From assembly GCF_037975245.1 (NCBI RefSeq), contig NC_092582.1, positions 14,362,077 through 14,426,076 of the forward strand: a stretch of 64,000 bases of DNA, in the 5' to 3' direction. Position numbers and translations under genes: made by a program. This DNA comes from Apostichopus japonicus (taxonomy: Eukaryota; Echinodermata; Holothuroidea; Aspidochirotida; Stichopodidae). Shown in pieces: positions 51,201 to 61,476 of the stretch. The first letter of the stretch is position 1, and each line of letters opens with the position of its first letter. The notes beneath the pieces are model-generated. The model did not search any database. It was not told where the DNA came from and saw nothing but the letters and a program-made list of their open reading frames with translations.

Positions 51201-52615
51201 GGTAAAAACAAAACTCATTCCATTATTTTTCACTGTTCCCGGAAATACACTAAATAAAGTTCGCCCACATACATATTACAGACACATTAGTATAGCGCCA
51301 GGATTTTTTTAGAATCCATTTGTTGCATGTTGTAGCTAATGTCTCTTGTTTTTCTGGCTTTACTGAACAAAACATTGACGAATAAGGAATTAATAGCTGC
51401 AGCAAAGTAGTAAGTTATTAGTATTAAACTAGAGAGCAAAGATAGTCATGGTACTGTTTCCATGATAAAGAGTACGGGAAATCATAATATCGAGAAATCA
51501 GAATTTATGCATGGGACAAAAGCCTAAACATGACCTTCATAACGAAGTGCGCGTCGCATTATGATACCTAGCCTATTTCCCCCTTTGTAGTCAATTGCTT
51601 CCGCAATGTGTGTGAGGGGGGGGGTAGGGGGCTGGCAAGGGGTAAGCATCTGATCCACTGGAAGATCAAAGCAGTAAACTCAAACAAAATTTTTACGTGT
51701 TTCCCAGTGGAAGTAAAATGCCACGGCCGAAACGGCACTACGAACTGAAATAGAACCTTATTACAAAAAAATAAAACCCCCCTCCTCCCCCCCCCGTCCA
51801 CCTACATAACCCTAGTCAGCAGATCCTTCAACAACAAAAGACAAGTACTGTCGGCCCGCCTGGAGGTTCACCCACCGCAAGCACCATCGTCTCAAACGGC
51901 GAAAATCCGTTTGATTCTGTTTAGCCGCTAGTAACTTTTTACGGCCGCCAGATCTGCCTCCCATGAATAGGCCTCCCCCCCCCCCTCCCCCGCCCAAGAT
52001 AAAATAGTTCATTTGAAATTCTTTCAATGTGATGATGATCGTGTATGAACACTGTCCTACATACGGTACTGTATGGGGCACTCTATTCATCAACATTGCA
52101 GTGCAACCCTGTATATAGTGTTGAGCGAAGTTTGTTTGAAAGACCCAATTTCCCAACCAGAAATAGAAAGACGCCTCAATACTAATGAAATTTTGATTAG
52201 GTCAAGCGCAATTTGTCCCTGGTGACGAATGTGGAACGGGAAACTTAAGGGGTTGTGGGTCGGAAACTCTCACCGCTATACACCAAGTGTTTTAACTGAC
52301 GAGATGCGTGTTGAAGTGTATAACACTATTAAGATTAATGATAGTATATTTTTCGCATTGGTTTTTTTTTGGGGGGGGGGGACGGGGAGGGGATTTAAAA
52401 TAACCAAATGTTTCATTAATTCTTCTCTCTCGATCAAACATAATTGATTCAATTTCAGTCTTTATTTAACTTATTGCAACTTATCTTCGGTACTTAAACA
52501 GGATAGGATTTTTTTTTTTTTTTTAGGGATGAAAGACCTTCTAGCATCCACATGTAGCAATTTTTCTCCATTTCCCACAATGGCATTCTCGAAATATTGT
52601 TAATTGAAGTTGTCG
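48236..52615. other. Intergenic DNA
   Basis: No gene recognised. It includes a TGATTGATTGATTGATT run at about 48574-48590, poly-G at about 49526-49534, poly-C at about 49644-49656 and 51974-51984, and T- plus G-runs at about 52363-52381. Short frames such as 49955-50245 and 51812-52156 are Gly- or Pro-rich only because they cross these runs. Confidence 0.5.
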
Positions 52616-52619
52616 CAGG

Positions 52620-52960
52620 TTGTATGTACTATAAAGTGAACTTGAAGCAAAGAGATGTGATATCATAGTAGCACACTGCTTCTACGATATCACACCTGTT
52701 TGCAACTACAATGTTAATTTTCTGTAATGGCCGAGATGAGTTCATTTGCAAATGCTGCATCAAACATAATTTAAACATTTTAACATGACCTAAAGATGGC
52801 AATGTTAACATTCTACCTTGGAACTGAAAAGATAAAAGTAAGAAAATTCGAAAGTTTCAGACCCTAGTGGCACTATGACACCACTGACAGCTCCGGGTAT
52901 AACTTTTAAAATAGGATATCTCGCAAATGAAGACAAAAATCTTTTTCTTTAGCTGTTTGG
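52620..52960 (+). repeat. Dispersed repeat family, copy 3
   Basis: Shares TTTGCAAATGCTGCAT, TTTAAACATTTTAACATGACC, TGTTAACATTCTACCTTGGA, TTTCAGACCCTAGTGGCACT, ATGACACCACTGACAGCTCC and a GGGTATAACTTTTAA-type block with 5997-6300, and part of these with 39481-39765. It is non-coding. Its left part has a hairpin-like GTGATATCATAG..CTACGATATCAC. Confidence 0.6.
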
Positions 52961-53072
52961 CGGAGTTGATCCTTCACAACGATCTCAGTCATAGTTAGCT
53001 AAAGATGATGGCTTTGTTGTGCACCCTTTAAATACTTCATTAATCCTAAAGGGATTCAATTTTATGGCTGTC

Positions 53073-53120
53073 AGGCATCTTTATATATATATATATTAAT
53101 ATATATATATATATATATTT
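53073..53120. repeat. Palindromic AT microsatellite
   Basis: TATATATA tracts flank a central TTAA, so the whole is self-complementary. It is short and non-coding. Confidence 0.85.
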
Positions 53121-53228
53121 GATAATGAATTGTAATGTAAATCGATCTTAGAGGGACGTGATGGCATTGATCTGGAAAGAAGCCAACGAAAGGGCACTAT
53201 TAGAGGGCGGTATGCAATAACTTACTCC

Positions 53229-53287
53229 AGAGCCGTATATCTCTATATACGGCTCTGACTTACTCAAGAGCCGTACATTTACGGCTC
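53229..53287. repeat. Two adjacent hairpins with the same GAGCCGTA stem
   Basis: The first (53229-53256) has perfect 12-bp arms AGAGCCGTATAT/ATATACGGCTCT around a CTCT loop. The second (53268-53287) has perfect 8-bp arms GAGCCGTA/TACGGCTC around CATT. They are 11 bp apart and share the outer stem. Function is unknown. No TIR element borders them clearly. Confidence 0.85.
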
Positions 53288-54902
53288 ACATGGAAAACCT
53301 TACGTAATATAATAGTTTATAGACGTAACGCCTCTGAATTTATACGGGACAATGTAGAGAAGTAGGATGGCTTGGTCATAAATCACAAGTCTGGAAATGT
53401 GTTATCAGTCTTTCTTAGGGAAAATATGGAATATATTTGAGATTTACTAAAAAATAAGCTGTCAGTGATAATTTGAGACCCAACGTTCAATTAAGTTAGT
53501 ATATCGGCGACACTGTTAACGAAAGTTTTTGCGATATTTGCAAAAATTATTTCAGTTCCGCCCACTCCAGGTGATATTTTTAATATGTTCCTTAAATCTT
53601 AGATAAAGGGATCGCGATGGATTGGGGTGACTTTTTCATATAACTCGTTTCCATAACTTATGAAATTTGAAAGATTGAGTCCACCACGTGCATATAAGCT
53701 TACTTTGGCTTTGATGCGTAGTCTTACATCAGATATTAAGCCACAAATTTTAGTTGTCCTGCATGAACTTGCCCCTTTTAATGACATGTAGAAAGTATAC
53801 TAACACAATAACCTAGAGTAGGGCCGAAGCTGTTCATTTATTGGGGAAAGGGAATAGAGGGCGCTTTACCATATTCGTTCAAAACAGTAGACACTTTCAG
53901 CTACTTTCTTTAGGGTGGCATACTCTACAGGAAAAGTGCCGAAAAGCATCAGGAGAACATCTCTTTTTATACGTTGTCAAGCACAATTTTTTTCGGTGGG
54001 GGAGAGGAGGAAGGGGGCTTTGATGTTGAAGAGCATGAATGAAAGTACATGCGGTGCAAAATTGGGTCAATTGAGGCAACTTTTGACCAATTTAGACCTC
54101 CTAGAAGCAGCTTACGAAAATTGTTTACTACTGAGTAAAGGTGGGTAATTGATAAGCCAAGCGATAGCCTAAAAATATAGCATTTTATTGTTAAACTTGT
54201 TCAGTCTATAGTCGACCGCTAAATCATATCTTATTGGTTCAAATTTTCTCCAAGACATTGTGGGACCAAAACTTGCATAGGAAACTTGCGAAGAAAAGAC
54301 ATGGCAATTGACGTTTTGCAGTGGCGTAGCTAGGATTTTTTAGTGGGGGGGGGTCCATGGGGGGCTGTTCTTTCTTGTGGGGGGGGGGGTCGGAGGTTAC
54401 TATCTAAGCGGAGCACCACCTTGGTTGGCGCGGAGCGTACAGAGAAAATTTGAGATTTCAGTACCCCCCAGATCGCAGGAGATGGCACCTGTGAGGCAAA
54501 ATAGCAACCAAAAAGATGTGCAACTTTGGTGACAGAAATGCAAAAAAGTTTTTTCTCTTTCATGCTGACTGGCCTTGCCAACTCAGCCAGACTTTTAACT
54601 TGAGGGAAGTTGGCATCATTTGTCGTTTCAAGGTGTCAAGGCCTTTCTCCCAACTCAACCCCCTGTGGGCTATACCGGTATAGGATATGCCCACATGTGG
54701 ACTTAAATAGCATTAGAGGAAGGGGATGGAAGACTAACACGCATCGATGTTTCGGTAATGGTCCACATTGGTGGCTCGGTGCTAATTAGGCCATTTTTAG
54801 GGTTTCTTGAGGCAGCTGTCATCAGAATCTGGGTTTTTGTGCCAATCGATGACCGATAACATGTATTGGTATGTAAATTTCTTCTTCATATATCTAGCAA
54901 CA

Positions 54903-55128
54903 CTCTAAAAACAAATGAGTGGATTTCATTCAATTGGAGTGATCACTCGGCGCACTTCAAATTAATAGTGAAATTTAACTCTATTGGAGTTAACCCTTAC
55001 TCCTAATATGAGTGAATATAACTCTATTAGGAGTTAAGATTTACTCCAATGGAGTGGAAATTCACTCTTATACCGGAATGTGCTCAGTGATCACTCCCAT
55101 GGAGTGGAATTCACCTATGTTTTTATCA
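54903..55128. mobile_element. Palindrome-rich MITE-like insert nested in the hAT element
   Basis: The ends CTCTAAAAACAAATGAGTGG and the inverse of GGTGTATT-like AATTCACCTATGTTTTTATC form a loose inverted repeat. Inside are short perfect palindromes around an AACTCYATTRGAGTT theme: GAGTGATCACTC at 54937-54948, TTAACTC-TATTG-GAGTTAA at 54975-54993, AACTC..GAGTT at 55020-55035 and AGTGATCACT at 55086-55095. Target duplication was not found. Confidence 0.5.
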
Positions 55129-56475
55129 GTACAGTACAGTGCATATCATCATAGACGTACGTACGTACGTACTACGTACATTCGTATATCAGACGCACTC
55201 GATACCCACGATACGATACGGTCCTGGAGAAACAATTTCCACTCATCATTTTTTAAGGCGATACAGTAGTGAGTAGTGAACAGGCACAGCCGCATGTTTG
55301 CAGGAATTTCAGAATTCCCAATATTTTATATCTCTACCAGTAGTGGGAAATCATGTTTCGACAGTTTCGTGGCCATAAAAAAGTTGTTTTGTGGAATATT
55401 CAATGACATATCAGGGGCGGATGCAGGATTTGTGACAGGGGGTCTGACTGGTCCAGCCGCGCCTGAACGTAAGACTATCTAAGCGGAGCGCCATCATCGG
55501 TTGGCGCGGAGCGTACAAGAACATTTTTGGCTTTACAAACCCCCCAGATGGCCGAAAACGGCACTTCCCGAGTATTCTAAGCTGCATGTACCTAGCCTGA
55601 AAATATGGATCTCATGTCTGCAATTTCTCAATTGATGAGAAAAAAACAATCTATGAAATATGGTATTACATATCAGATGAGTTGAGATGATACAAAAATC
55701 ATAATGCATTTAGCCCCCAATCCCCTCCCGTTCCGTCACCACTGTTTGATGCAGGGCCGGATCCAGGATTCTGGAAGGGTGAGGGGTTTTCGTTAGCGCA
55801 TCCTAGCAGCCTACCGCTCTGTAACCTCACCGCCCAAAAAAAATCGAACAGCACCTCAATTTTGAAACTTTTCGGTCTGAAAATTGAGATTGTTAGGCAT
55901 TTTTGTAGCACGCGTGCACACTATAGTTCATTTGACGGAAAAGAAACAACTGGCTGACTTGTGAGGATAACCGCTTTTCTGACGTCCTACATGTTTAAAA
56001 TTGGCGTTTAATTTAATTATTTTTTTCTCTCTTTTTTTCTCTTTTATTTTTCTCTTTTTTTTCCTCTTTTTTTTCTCTTTTTTGGGGGGCCAAGAGCAGG
56101 GGGGGTCCGGACCCCCTGGATCCGCGCCTGCATATATTCATTTGACTCGAGGCAATATATGAATACCTGATACCTCGGCTCAGTACAAACGGAGCCAATC
56201 TGTTGAAAGATTGTTGCGCTAGGTGGAAGCACTGAACATATTTTCAGCAGATATCGATATCGCGCAGCACAACAAGGTTCGTGGTGTATGGTCGCAATCG
56301 TCGCATCGACCATTGCCATGCCATGCTGTGTGACCATTCTCATGATTACTACAGATATTGTATTATTCTTATTCTGCCAGATGCAGACGAGAAAATTGTG
56401 TAACTCTATTTCCCAAATTATTGAACAAAAAATATTAGTGAATCGCACTTATTATTATTTTTTTTTACAACATAT

Positions 56476-56511
56476 TTTTTACCCCATTCCCTGTGGGGAA
56501 TGGGGTAAAAA
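56476..56511. repeat. 16-bp perfect hairpin near the hAT right end
   Basis: The arms TTTTTACCCCATTCCC and GGGAATGGGGTAAAAA flank a TGTG loop. It lies 20 bp inside the right terminus of the element at 54319-56531. No matching hairpin was seen at the left end. Confidence 0.9.
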
Positions 56512-56765
56512 CCCCCGTAGCTACGCCACTGACGTTTTGATGAGATCAACATTTCGTCAAAATGACAAGAGTCTGAAAATTGACATTTTGTCGACCACCA
56601 ACTAATCAAGATTACAAAAATGTTGGTGTCATGCATTAGCTCGTCAAAATGTCAACAATTGAAAAAGATTGACATTATGACGACATTATACCAGATTGTT
56701 GTTATTTTTCCAGATTTAAAAGGGTGCAAGTCGGGAATTTTCATGTTTTTTTGCATTTTGACGAA

Positions 56766-57515
56766 TTTGAACGTTTGCATGGTGACCTTGAGCGCCTTTC
56801 CTATTGAATTGTTTGTTGGACAACATTAACAATACATGACACTTGCAATACTTCATTGCCGTCTGCTACTAGCGACAGCAGAAGACAAGGTTCATGAAGC
56901 TATTTGCTGATTGCTTGTGGTTCGTAAGTTACACCATAAGAGTGAAGTCATACAATAGACTAGTAATGAAACTAAGGCATAAGCCCTTACAATAATCTGC
57001 GACTACTTTCGATCTCGTTTACTCTCAACATCATTCAGTCTGTGGCTCTGTCACTGCACTGTTATATTTTCCAAAGTAAGCTTTACTCAGTCTTTAGGCA
57101 GCGGTAGGTTTCCGTAGGTCCCACCCACCGTAAGTTAGGCATAGTCCAGGCTAAAGTTAGGGTAGCTTAGCTGTATAGCCAGTTACGCTACTGTTTTGCT
57201 CAAGTGCATATTCAAACTTACGGTAGATAAGTCCTCGGACTTTAGTCCTAGTTATCTTTCTTTATCTAGCTTACAATACTGATTAACCTTGTATGCCAAA
57301 TTTCGGTCAGGCCTAACTAGTTAGGCTAGGCGTAGATTAAACTTTATCATAGGCTTGGCCTACTTGAATCAATATGGACATTGTGCTACACAGTGTAACT
57401 GTAGTGTAAGAAAACTACCAAAGTACCATTCATGACAGTCATGTGACATACACCGTGGTACCAGTAGCTTGGCCTAGCCTATACCTAATCTTCAAAGTAT
57501 CCAAGTGAATGCTTT
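56766..57515. other. Intergenic DNA / possible 5' flank of the aminotransferase gene
   Basis: Non-coding. From about 57100 to 57490 the words TAGGCCTA, GTTAGG, CTTGGCCTA and their complements recur. A 5' non-coding exon of the aminotransferase could lie here, since its first coding exon seems to begin after an acceptor at 58371-58372, but no donor could be chosen with confidence. Confidence 0.4.
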
Positions 57516-57519
57516 CACT

Positions 57520-57905
57520 TGTGTTGAGTGTGCTCTACTCGATATCAGGGAATGGATGGTGTTCAACAAATTGAAATTAAATGATGACAAAACCATCGTC
57601 ATCAAAATATACAAAGGTTCCCTCAATTATATTGCCAACAATAATGGGAGATAAAGATACATAACCTTTCGCTATATGTATGCGAGGAATCTTGGAGCGC
57701 TGTTTGAGCCCACCCTTTCTACAGAGCACTTTATCTGAATAATAAGTTGGTACTAGAACAGCTTGTTCATGCATTCATTACAAGTAATATTGACTATTGT
57801 AATTCTGAAAGGGGTTGGCCTATAACGGTTCCAATGTTACAAAAGGGTCAACCAGCAATACTCTTAAAACTTAACATTAACAGATGTGTTGTGGTCCTCT
57901 CAACT
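57520..57905 (+). pseudogene. LINE reverse-transcriptase fragment (CR1/Jockey-like), decayed
   Basis: The first frame gives ECALLDIREWMVFNKLKLND then DKT, then after a stop (57652-57654), ARNLGALFEPTLSTEHF. After a further stop at 57736 and a frame change comes QLVHAFITSNIDYCNS. These are the WM..N.LKLN..KT, ARNLG..FD..LS and LVHAF.TS..DYCNS blocks near the C-terminal end of the reverse-transcriptase domain in CR1/Jockey-type non-LTR retrotransposons. The catalytic YADD region and endonuclease are missing. With two stops and a frameshift it is a dead 5'-truncated copy. Confidence 0.8.
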
Positions 57906-58401
57906 TTTCAGTAGTTACTAAATGCATGGTTACGTTCAGCCCAGTAGTCTATTATGTCTTACTAGTGTACAACTACAAGAGTATGTTATTGTTTGACTAT
58001 TTATAAACACTGCATGCTAGCACATGTAGTGAGAATAAAAAACACATTATTACTTGTTCTCACATCATTGTTGTTTCTATGTGGGGTTGTGGTGAAAAAG
58101 AAAAAAATATGTTAGAAAATCATGGGAGAAACTGATCGAGTCAACGTTAGTCTATGCTTATAATATGAACATGTATACCTGACCAGTACATCCGCACGGA
58201 ACATGTATAAATATTTCCACCATTTTATGAAAATTGAACCTGAATGAAACATTGGAAACTAATATTGAGTCACAAATGTGTTACATATTGCGATTGATCT
58301 TTTGCATTTGTATTTCTCTCAAGTTATTTGTCAAAAACAAACGGTGTTGAGTACCTTTTGTTTCATCCACAGGATATATTTGATTCATTTTTAAAAACAA
58401 G

Positions 58402-58590
58402 ATGGCAAGTGAATTTGTGTTAGGTATGTATCCAGAGGCAAATGCTTGTCTGCAGAGTAATCGGAAAAGCGAACTGGATGGAATAGATGCGACTGCAAGT
58501 AAGAAGATACCATTACAGCAGGGATACCCACCATGCAAGATGGTGGACAGAGTGTCTGAAATTATGAAGGAAGCCTGCCAGAAACGACTG
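58402..58590 (+). CDS. PLP-dependent aminotransferase (fold type I), exon A
   Basis: First coding exon, residues 1-63. It begins MASEFVLGMYPEANACLQSN and includes IPLQQGYPPCKMVDRVSEIM, which resembles the N-terminal substrate-side segment (LxxGxPP/S...) of class I/II aminotransferases. Recognised relatives are the 2-aminoadipate/valine-pyruvate transaminase-like group that includes yeast YER152C. The start follows an in-frame TGA at 58381-58383, and an acceptor-like CCACAG at 58371-58372 suggests an upstream non-coding exon. The donor is CTG|GTAAAG at 58590/58591, phase 0. Substrate cannot be assigned from sequence. The start is well supported, the exact enzyme less so. Confidence 0.82.
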
Positions 58591-58685
58591 GTAAAGTACA
58601 GAAGCCATAAAACCTTCCATCTTAATTGTTATGAATCATACAAGCTGGGAGTTTTTATTTGTTTTCTTTGGGTATTTTCATGTCT

Positions 58686-59788
58686 CTGCTGATATGCACT
58701 GGTACTCTGCTGATATGCACTGGTACTCTACTGATATGCACTGGTACTCTACTGATATGCACTGGTACTCTACTGAAATGCACTGGTACTCTGCTGATAT
58801 GCACTGGTACATATTCACTGGTACTCCTCTGATATGCACTGGTACTCTACTGATATGCACTGGTATTCTACTGGTATGCACTGGTACTCTACTGATATGC
58901 ACTGGTTCTCTACTGATATGCACTGGTACTCTACTAATATGCACTGGTACTCTACTGATATGCACTGGTACTCTACTGATATGCACTGGTACTCTACTGA
59001 AATGCACTGGTACTCTACTGATATGCACTGGTACTATGCTGGTATGCACTGGTACTCTGCTGATATGCACTGGTACTCTACAGATATGCACTGGTATTCT
59101 ACTGATATGCACTGGTACTATGCTGATTTACACTGGTACTCTTCTGATATGCACTGGTACTCTACTGATATACACTGGTACATATTCACTGGTACTCCTC
59201 TGATATGCACTGGTACTCTACTGATATGCACTGGTACTCTACTGGTATGCACCGGTACTCTACTGAATTGCACTGGTACTCTACTGATATGCACTGGTAC
59301 TCTACTGATATGCACTGGTACTCTACTGATATGCACTGGTACTCTACTGATATGCACTGGTACTCTACTGATATGCACTGGTACTCTACTGATATGCACT
59401 GGTACTCTACTGAAATGCACTGGTACTCTACTGAAATGCACTGGTACTCTACTGAAATGCACTGGTTCTCTACTGATATGCACTGGTACTATGCTGGTAT
59501 GCACTGGTACTCTGCTGATATGCACTGGTACTCTACAGATATGCACTGGTATTCTACTGATATGCACTGGTACTATGCTGATTTACACTGGTACTCTTCT
59601 GATATGCACTGGTACTCTACTGATATACACTGGTACATATTCACTGGTACTCCTCTGATATGCACTGGTACTCTACTGATATGCACTGGTACTCTACTGG
59701 TATGCTCTGGTACTATGCTGGTATGCACTGGTACTATGCTGGTGTGCTCTGGTACTATGCTGGTATGCACTGGTACTATTCTGGTATG
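58686..59788. repeat. 21-bp minisatellite with higher-order structure filling the first coding intron
   Basis: About 52 units of the consensus TACTCTACTGATATGCACTGG (one of its rotations, with point variants such as GAAATGC, GGTATGC and TATGCTGG). The marker CATATTCACTGGTACTCC recurs at 58810, 59181 and 59636. The block from the second marker copies that from the first, with about four extra units (455 against 371 bp). Since 21 is a multiple of three, long frames stay open (heptads MHWYSTD and CTGTLLI on +, VPVHISR on -). They are not thought to be coding, because exons A and B join in phase around the array. Confidence 0.95.
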
Positions 59789-59819
59789 ATATCACTTTTC
59801 ATTTTCTTATTTCTTATAG

Positions 59820-59938
59820 ACAGAGGAAGCCAAGACTGGTAGCAATCTGCTTCACTATGGGTTTCGCATGGGAGATCCCCTATTCCGTGCTCAGCTGGCA
59901 AAATTTCTGACAGATCAATATGGCTATGACGTGAGGAA
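59820..59938 (+). CDS. PLP-dependent aminotransferase, exon B
   Basis: Residues 64-102 plus two bases: TEEAKTGSNLLHYGFRMGDP, then LFRAQLAKFLTDQYGYDVR. The LxYG...GDPxFRxxLAxFL pattern is the standard segment of class I/II aminotransferases (Y-G-x-x-x-G-x-xx-L/FR) before the cofactor-binding core. The acceptor is TTTCTTATAG at 59819, only about 31 bp after the minisatellite. The donor is GAA|GTAAGT at 59938/59939, phase 2, which is completed by the first base of exon C to give Lys103. No stop or frameshift is present. Confidence 0.92.
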
Positions 59939-61203
59939 GTAAGTGCTCTTGTTTGCGTCTTGTGGCCGAATGATTGAGTTTTTCCTTTTTCCACCTTTGG
60001 TACTTACCAGAGGTAGTTGGCATATTTATTAGGACTTTGAAGAGCCATTCGTCATTTCAAGTCCTTGTGTCAACGGTTTAACCTACCTCAACAGGAGCCA
60101 ATCTTGGATAAAGGAGGGTGTATGGGCATGGGGTCCTTGAAACCATGTAGGGATGGGTGGGGGGGGGGTTGGGAGTCCTACCCAGAGAATTTTTTTTTTT
60201 AAATTTTAGATGTCAATGGTGCCTTCTCCAATTTCTCAGCCATATTTAGAGTAAAGTGAATTAGGACTATAATTAGAGTCTAAATGCATTGTTGTACTAA
60301 TAGCAACTTTTGTTTTTTTTTGTTTGAGCATGAAAGGGGGAGGGGTGGGTGGGGGGGGGTTGTGGGAGGGAGATGTATATCCAAGAAATTCCAAAAGTTT
60401 GTTACATTTACCTTTCAAAATAATAAAAAAGAAACAAAAAACTTTTAATGGTTTGTCTACTGTAGAGATTTAACTCACTTAAATGATTCTAGGGACTGAA
60501 AACCCCTAATCTACGTAAACGACACGTTGACTGGGTTTTAGTATTACAGATCAAATCAACAAAACTTCTGTTAAAAATTACTCTAGTTGTCGCAGGAAGG
60601 CTCTGATCATGGTTTTATTTCGTCCTCATCAACGATGTTGTAACGATGTGTCATTGAATTAATTTTGATTTTGAATTTTTTTTTTGTATTAAAGTTATAC
60701 TTCAGGTTTAAACAAAGACACTGTTTTGTTTTTGATGGTTTGGAATGTAACAATGTGTTATTGAATTGAATTTTGATTTGTTATTTATTAAGGGTATTCA
60801 AACTTAAACAAGACACAGCTTTGTTCTTGATGGTTTGGAATGTAACGATGTGTGATTGAATTAATGTGCGCGTCAACTGTGCGCTGTGTGATGGGGTGAA
60901 CACTGTTTATGCATTTGTCGGTTGTGCGTCTTGCTTGGGATGCATGATTTGTTTGAATGCTGCGTGTTTTCTTTAAACAGGGTTTGGAAGGGATTTGGAG
61001 GCAGTTATTACTTAGAGTTCATAAAGACAAGACATGTTCTTTTATCTCGGTAAGACTCCGTTGAAGTTTGGCGACGAATACACTTCGACGTAGCGACAAA
61101 TATAACCCTCCATCATCGGACTCTATATTTATTTGTTACAGCTATAAACAATATCTGTTTTGGTTTGGTGTATCCTAGCATTGCGCTCGATATATATTTA
61201 CAG
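59939..61203 (+). other. Aminotransferase intron B-C
   Basis: About 1.27 kb. It contains G-rich runs near 60160-60170 and 60335-60360 and a tandem repeat at 60640-60870 listed separately. A possible cryptic exon frame at 60981-61050 is flanked by AAACAG and CGGTAAGA, but would insert residues foreign to the family. Confidence 0.75.
60640..60870. repeat. Tandem repeat, about 2.3 units of 95-120 bp
   Basis: Units begin with GATGTGTNATTGAATT and end ATGGTTTGGAATGTAACRA. Between lie TTTGATTTT/TTTGATTTG, a TATTCAAACTTAAACAA or TTCAGGTTTAAACAA block, and GACACWGYTTTGTTYTTG. It is non-coding and intronic. Confidence 0.75.
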
Positions 61204-61358
61204 AGAGAGACTACTGGCTACGTGTGGAGCCACATCCGGCCTATACCATCTCTGCACCATGTTCTTCAGTCCCGGCGATCTCGTCTTCGCAGAGGAGCCT
61301 TCGTACTACCTTGCCTTGGAGATGATGGAGAAGGATATAAAGAGAAAGATTATCCACG
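61204..61358 (+). CDS. PLP-dependent aminotransferase, exon C
   Basis: Completes Lys103 and encodes residues 104-154 plus one base: ERLLATCGATSGLYHLCTMF, then FSPGDLVFAEEPSYYLALEM and MEKDIKRKIIH. The T.GA..GL pattern (residues 109-116) forms the PLP-phosphate cup. PGD.VF.E.PSYY.AL (126-140) is the hallmark strand/turn carrying the aromatic residue that stacks on the PLP ring. The acceptor is TATTTACAG at 61203. The donor is ACG|GTAGGT at 61358/61359, phase 1, matched by exon D. This is the most diagnostic exon for the fold-type-I call. Confidence 0.94.
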
Positions 61359-61476
61359 GTAGGTGGTCTGTAGACAATCCTAACGATCGACGACACTTCA
61401 ATAAGAGTTAACGAACGGCTGAAAACTTACCAGGGAAAATTATAAACGATGGAAAAGAGCGAAGAAATTAATGGCT

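Larger units (their letters stand above)
54319..56531. mobile_element. hAT-like transposon, 2213 bp, with perfect target duplication
   Basis: The left end CAGTGGCGTAGCTA and the right end (TAGCTACGCCACTG) form a perfect 14-bp TIR. ACGTTTTG flanks both sides (54311-54318 and 56532-56539). There is no transposase frame. The interior is composite: a palindrome-rich segment at 54903-55128, further hAT-type end sequences at 55412 (CAGGGGCGGATGCAGG), 55752 (CAGGGCCGGATCCAGG) and 56117-56130 (GGATCCGCGCCTG), and a pyrimidine-rich block at 56020-56085. A strong hairpin precedes the right end. Confidence 0.88.
54286..56765. mobile_element. TIR element of the 44518 family, split by a hAT insertion
   Basis: Left of the hAT element, 54286-54318 reads GAAGAAAAGACATGGCAATT then GACGTTTTG. 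Right of it, 56540 onward reads ATGAGATCAACATTTCGTCA and then many CATTTTGACGA-type motifs up to about 56765. Joined across the hAT duplication, this parallels 44528-44575 (GAAGAAACATG, AATTGACGTTTTCATGAGAG, CGTCAAAATG). The outer ends are decayed and the limits approximate. Confidence 0.6.

Noticed and set aside
58686-59788. Regular 21-bp repeats resembling a CRISPR array
   Set aside because: Units are contiguous with no unique spacers, in an intron of an animal gene. It is a minisatellite.
60981-61050. Possible extra aminotransferase exon between B and C
   Set aside because: B and C already join in phase and give an uninterrupted family alignment. The candidate would insert unrelated residues.
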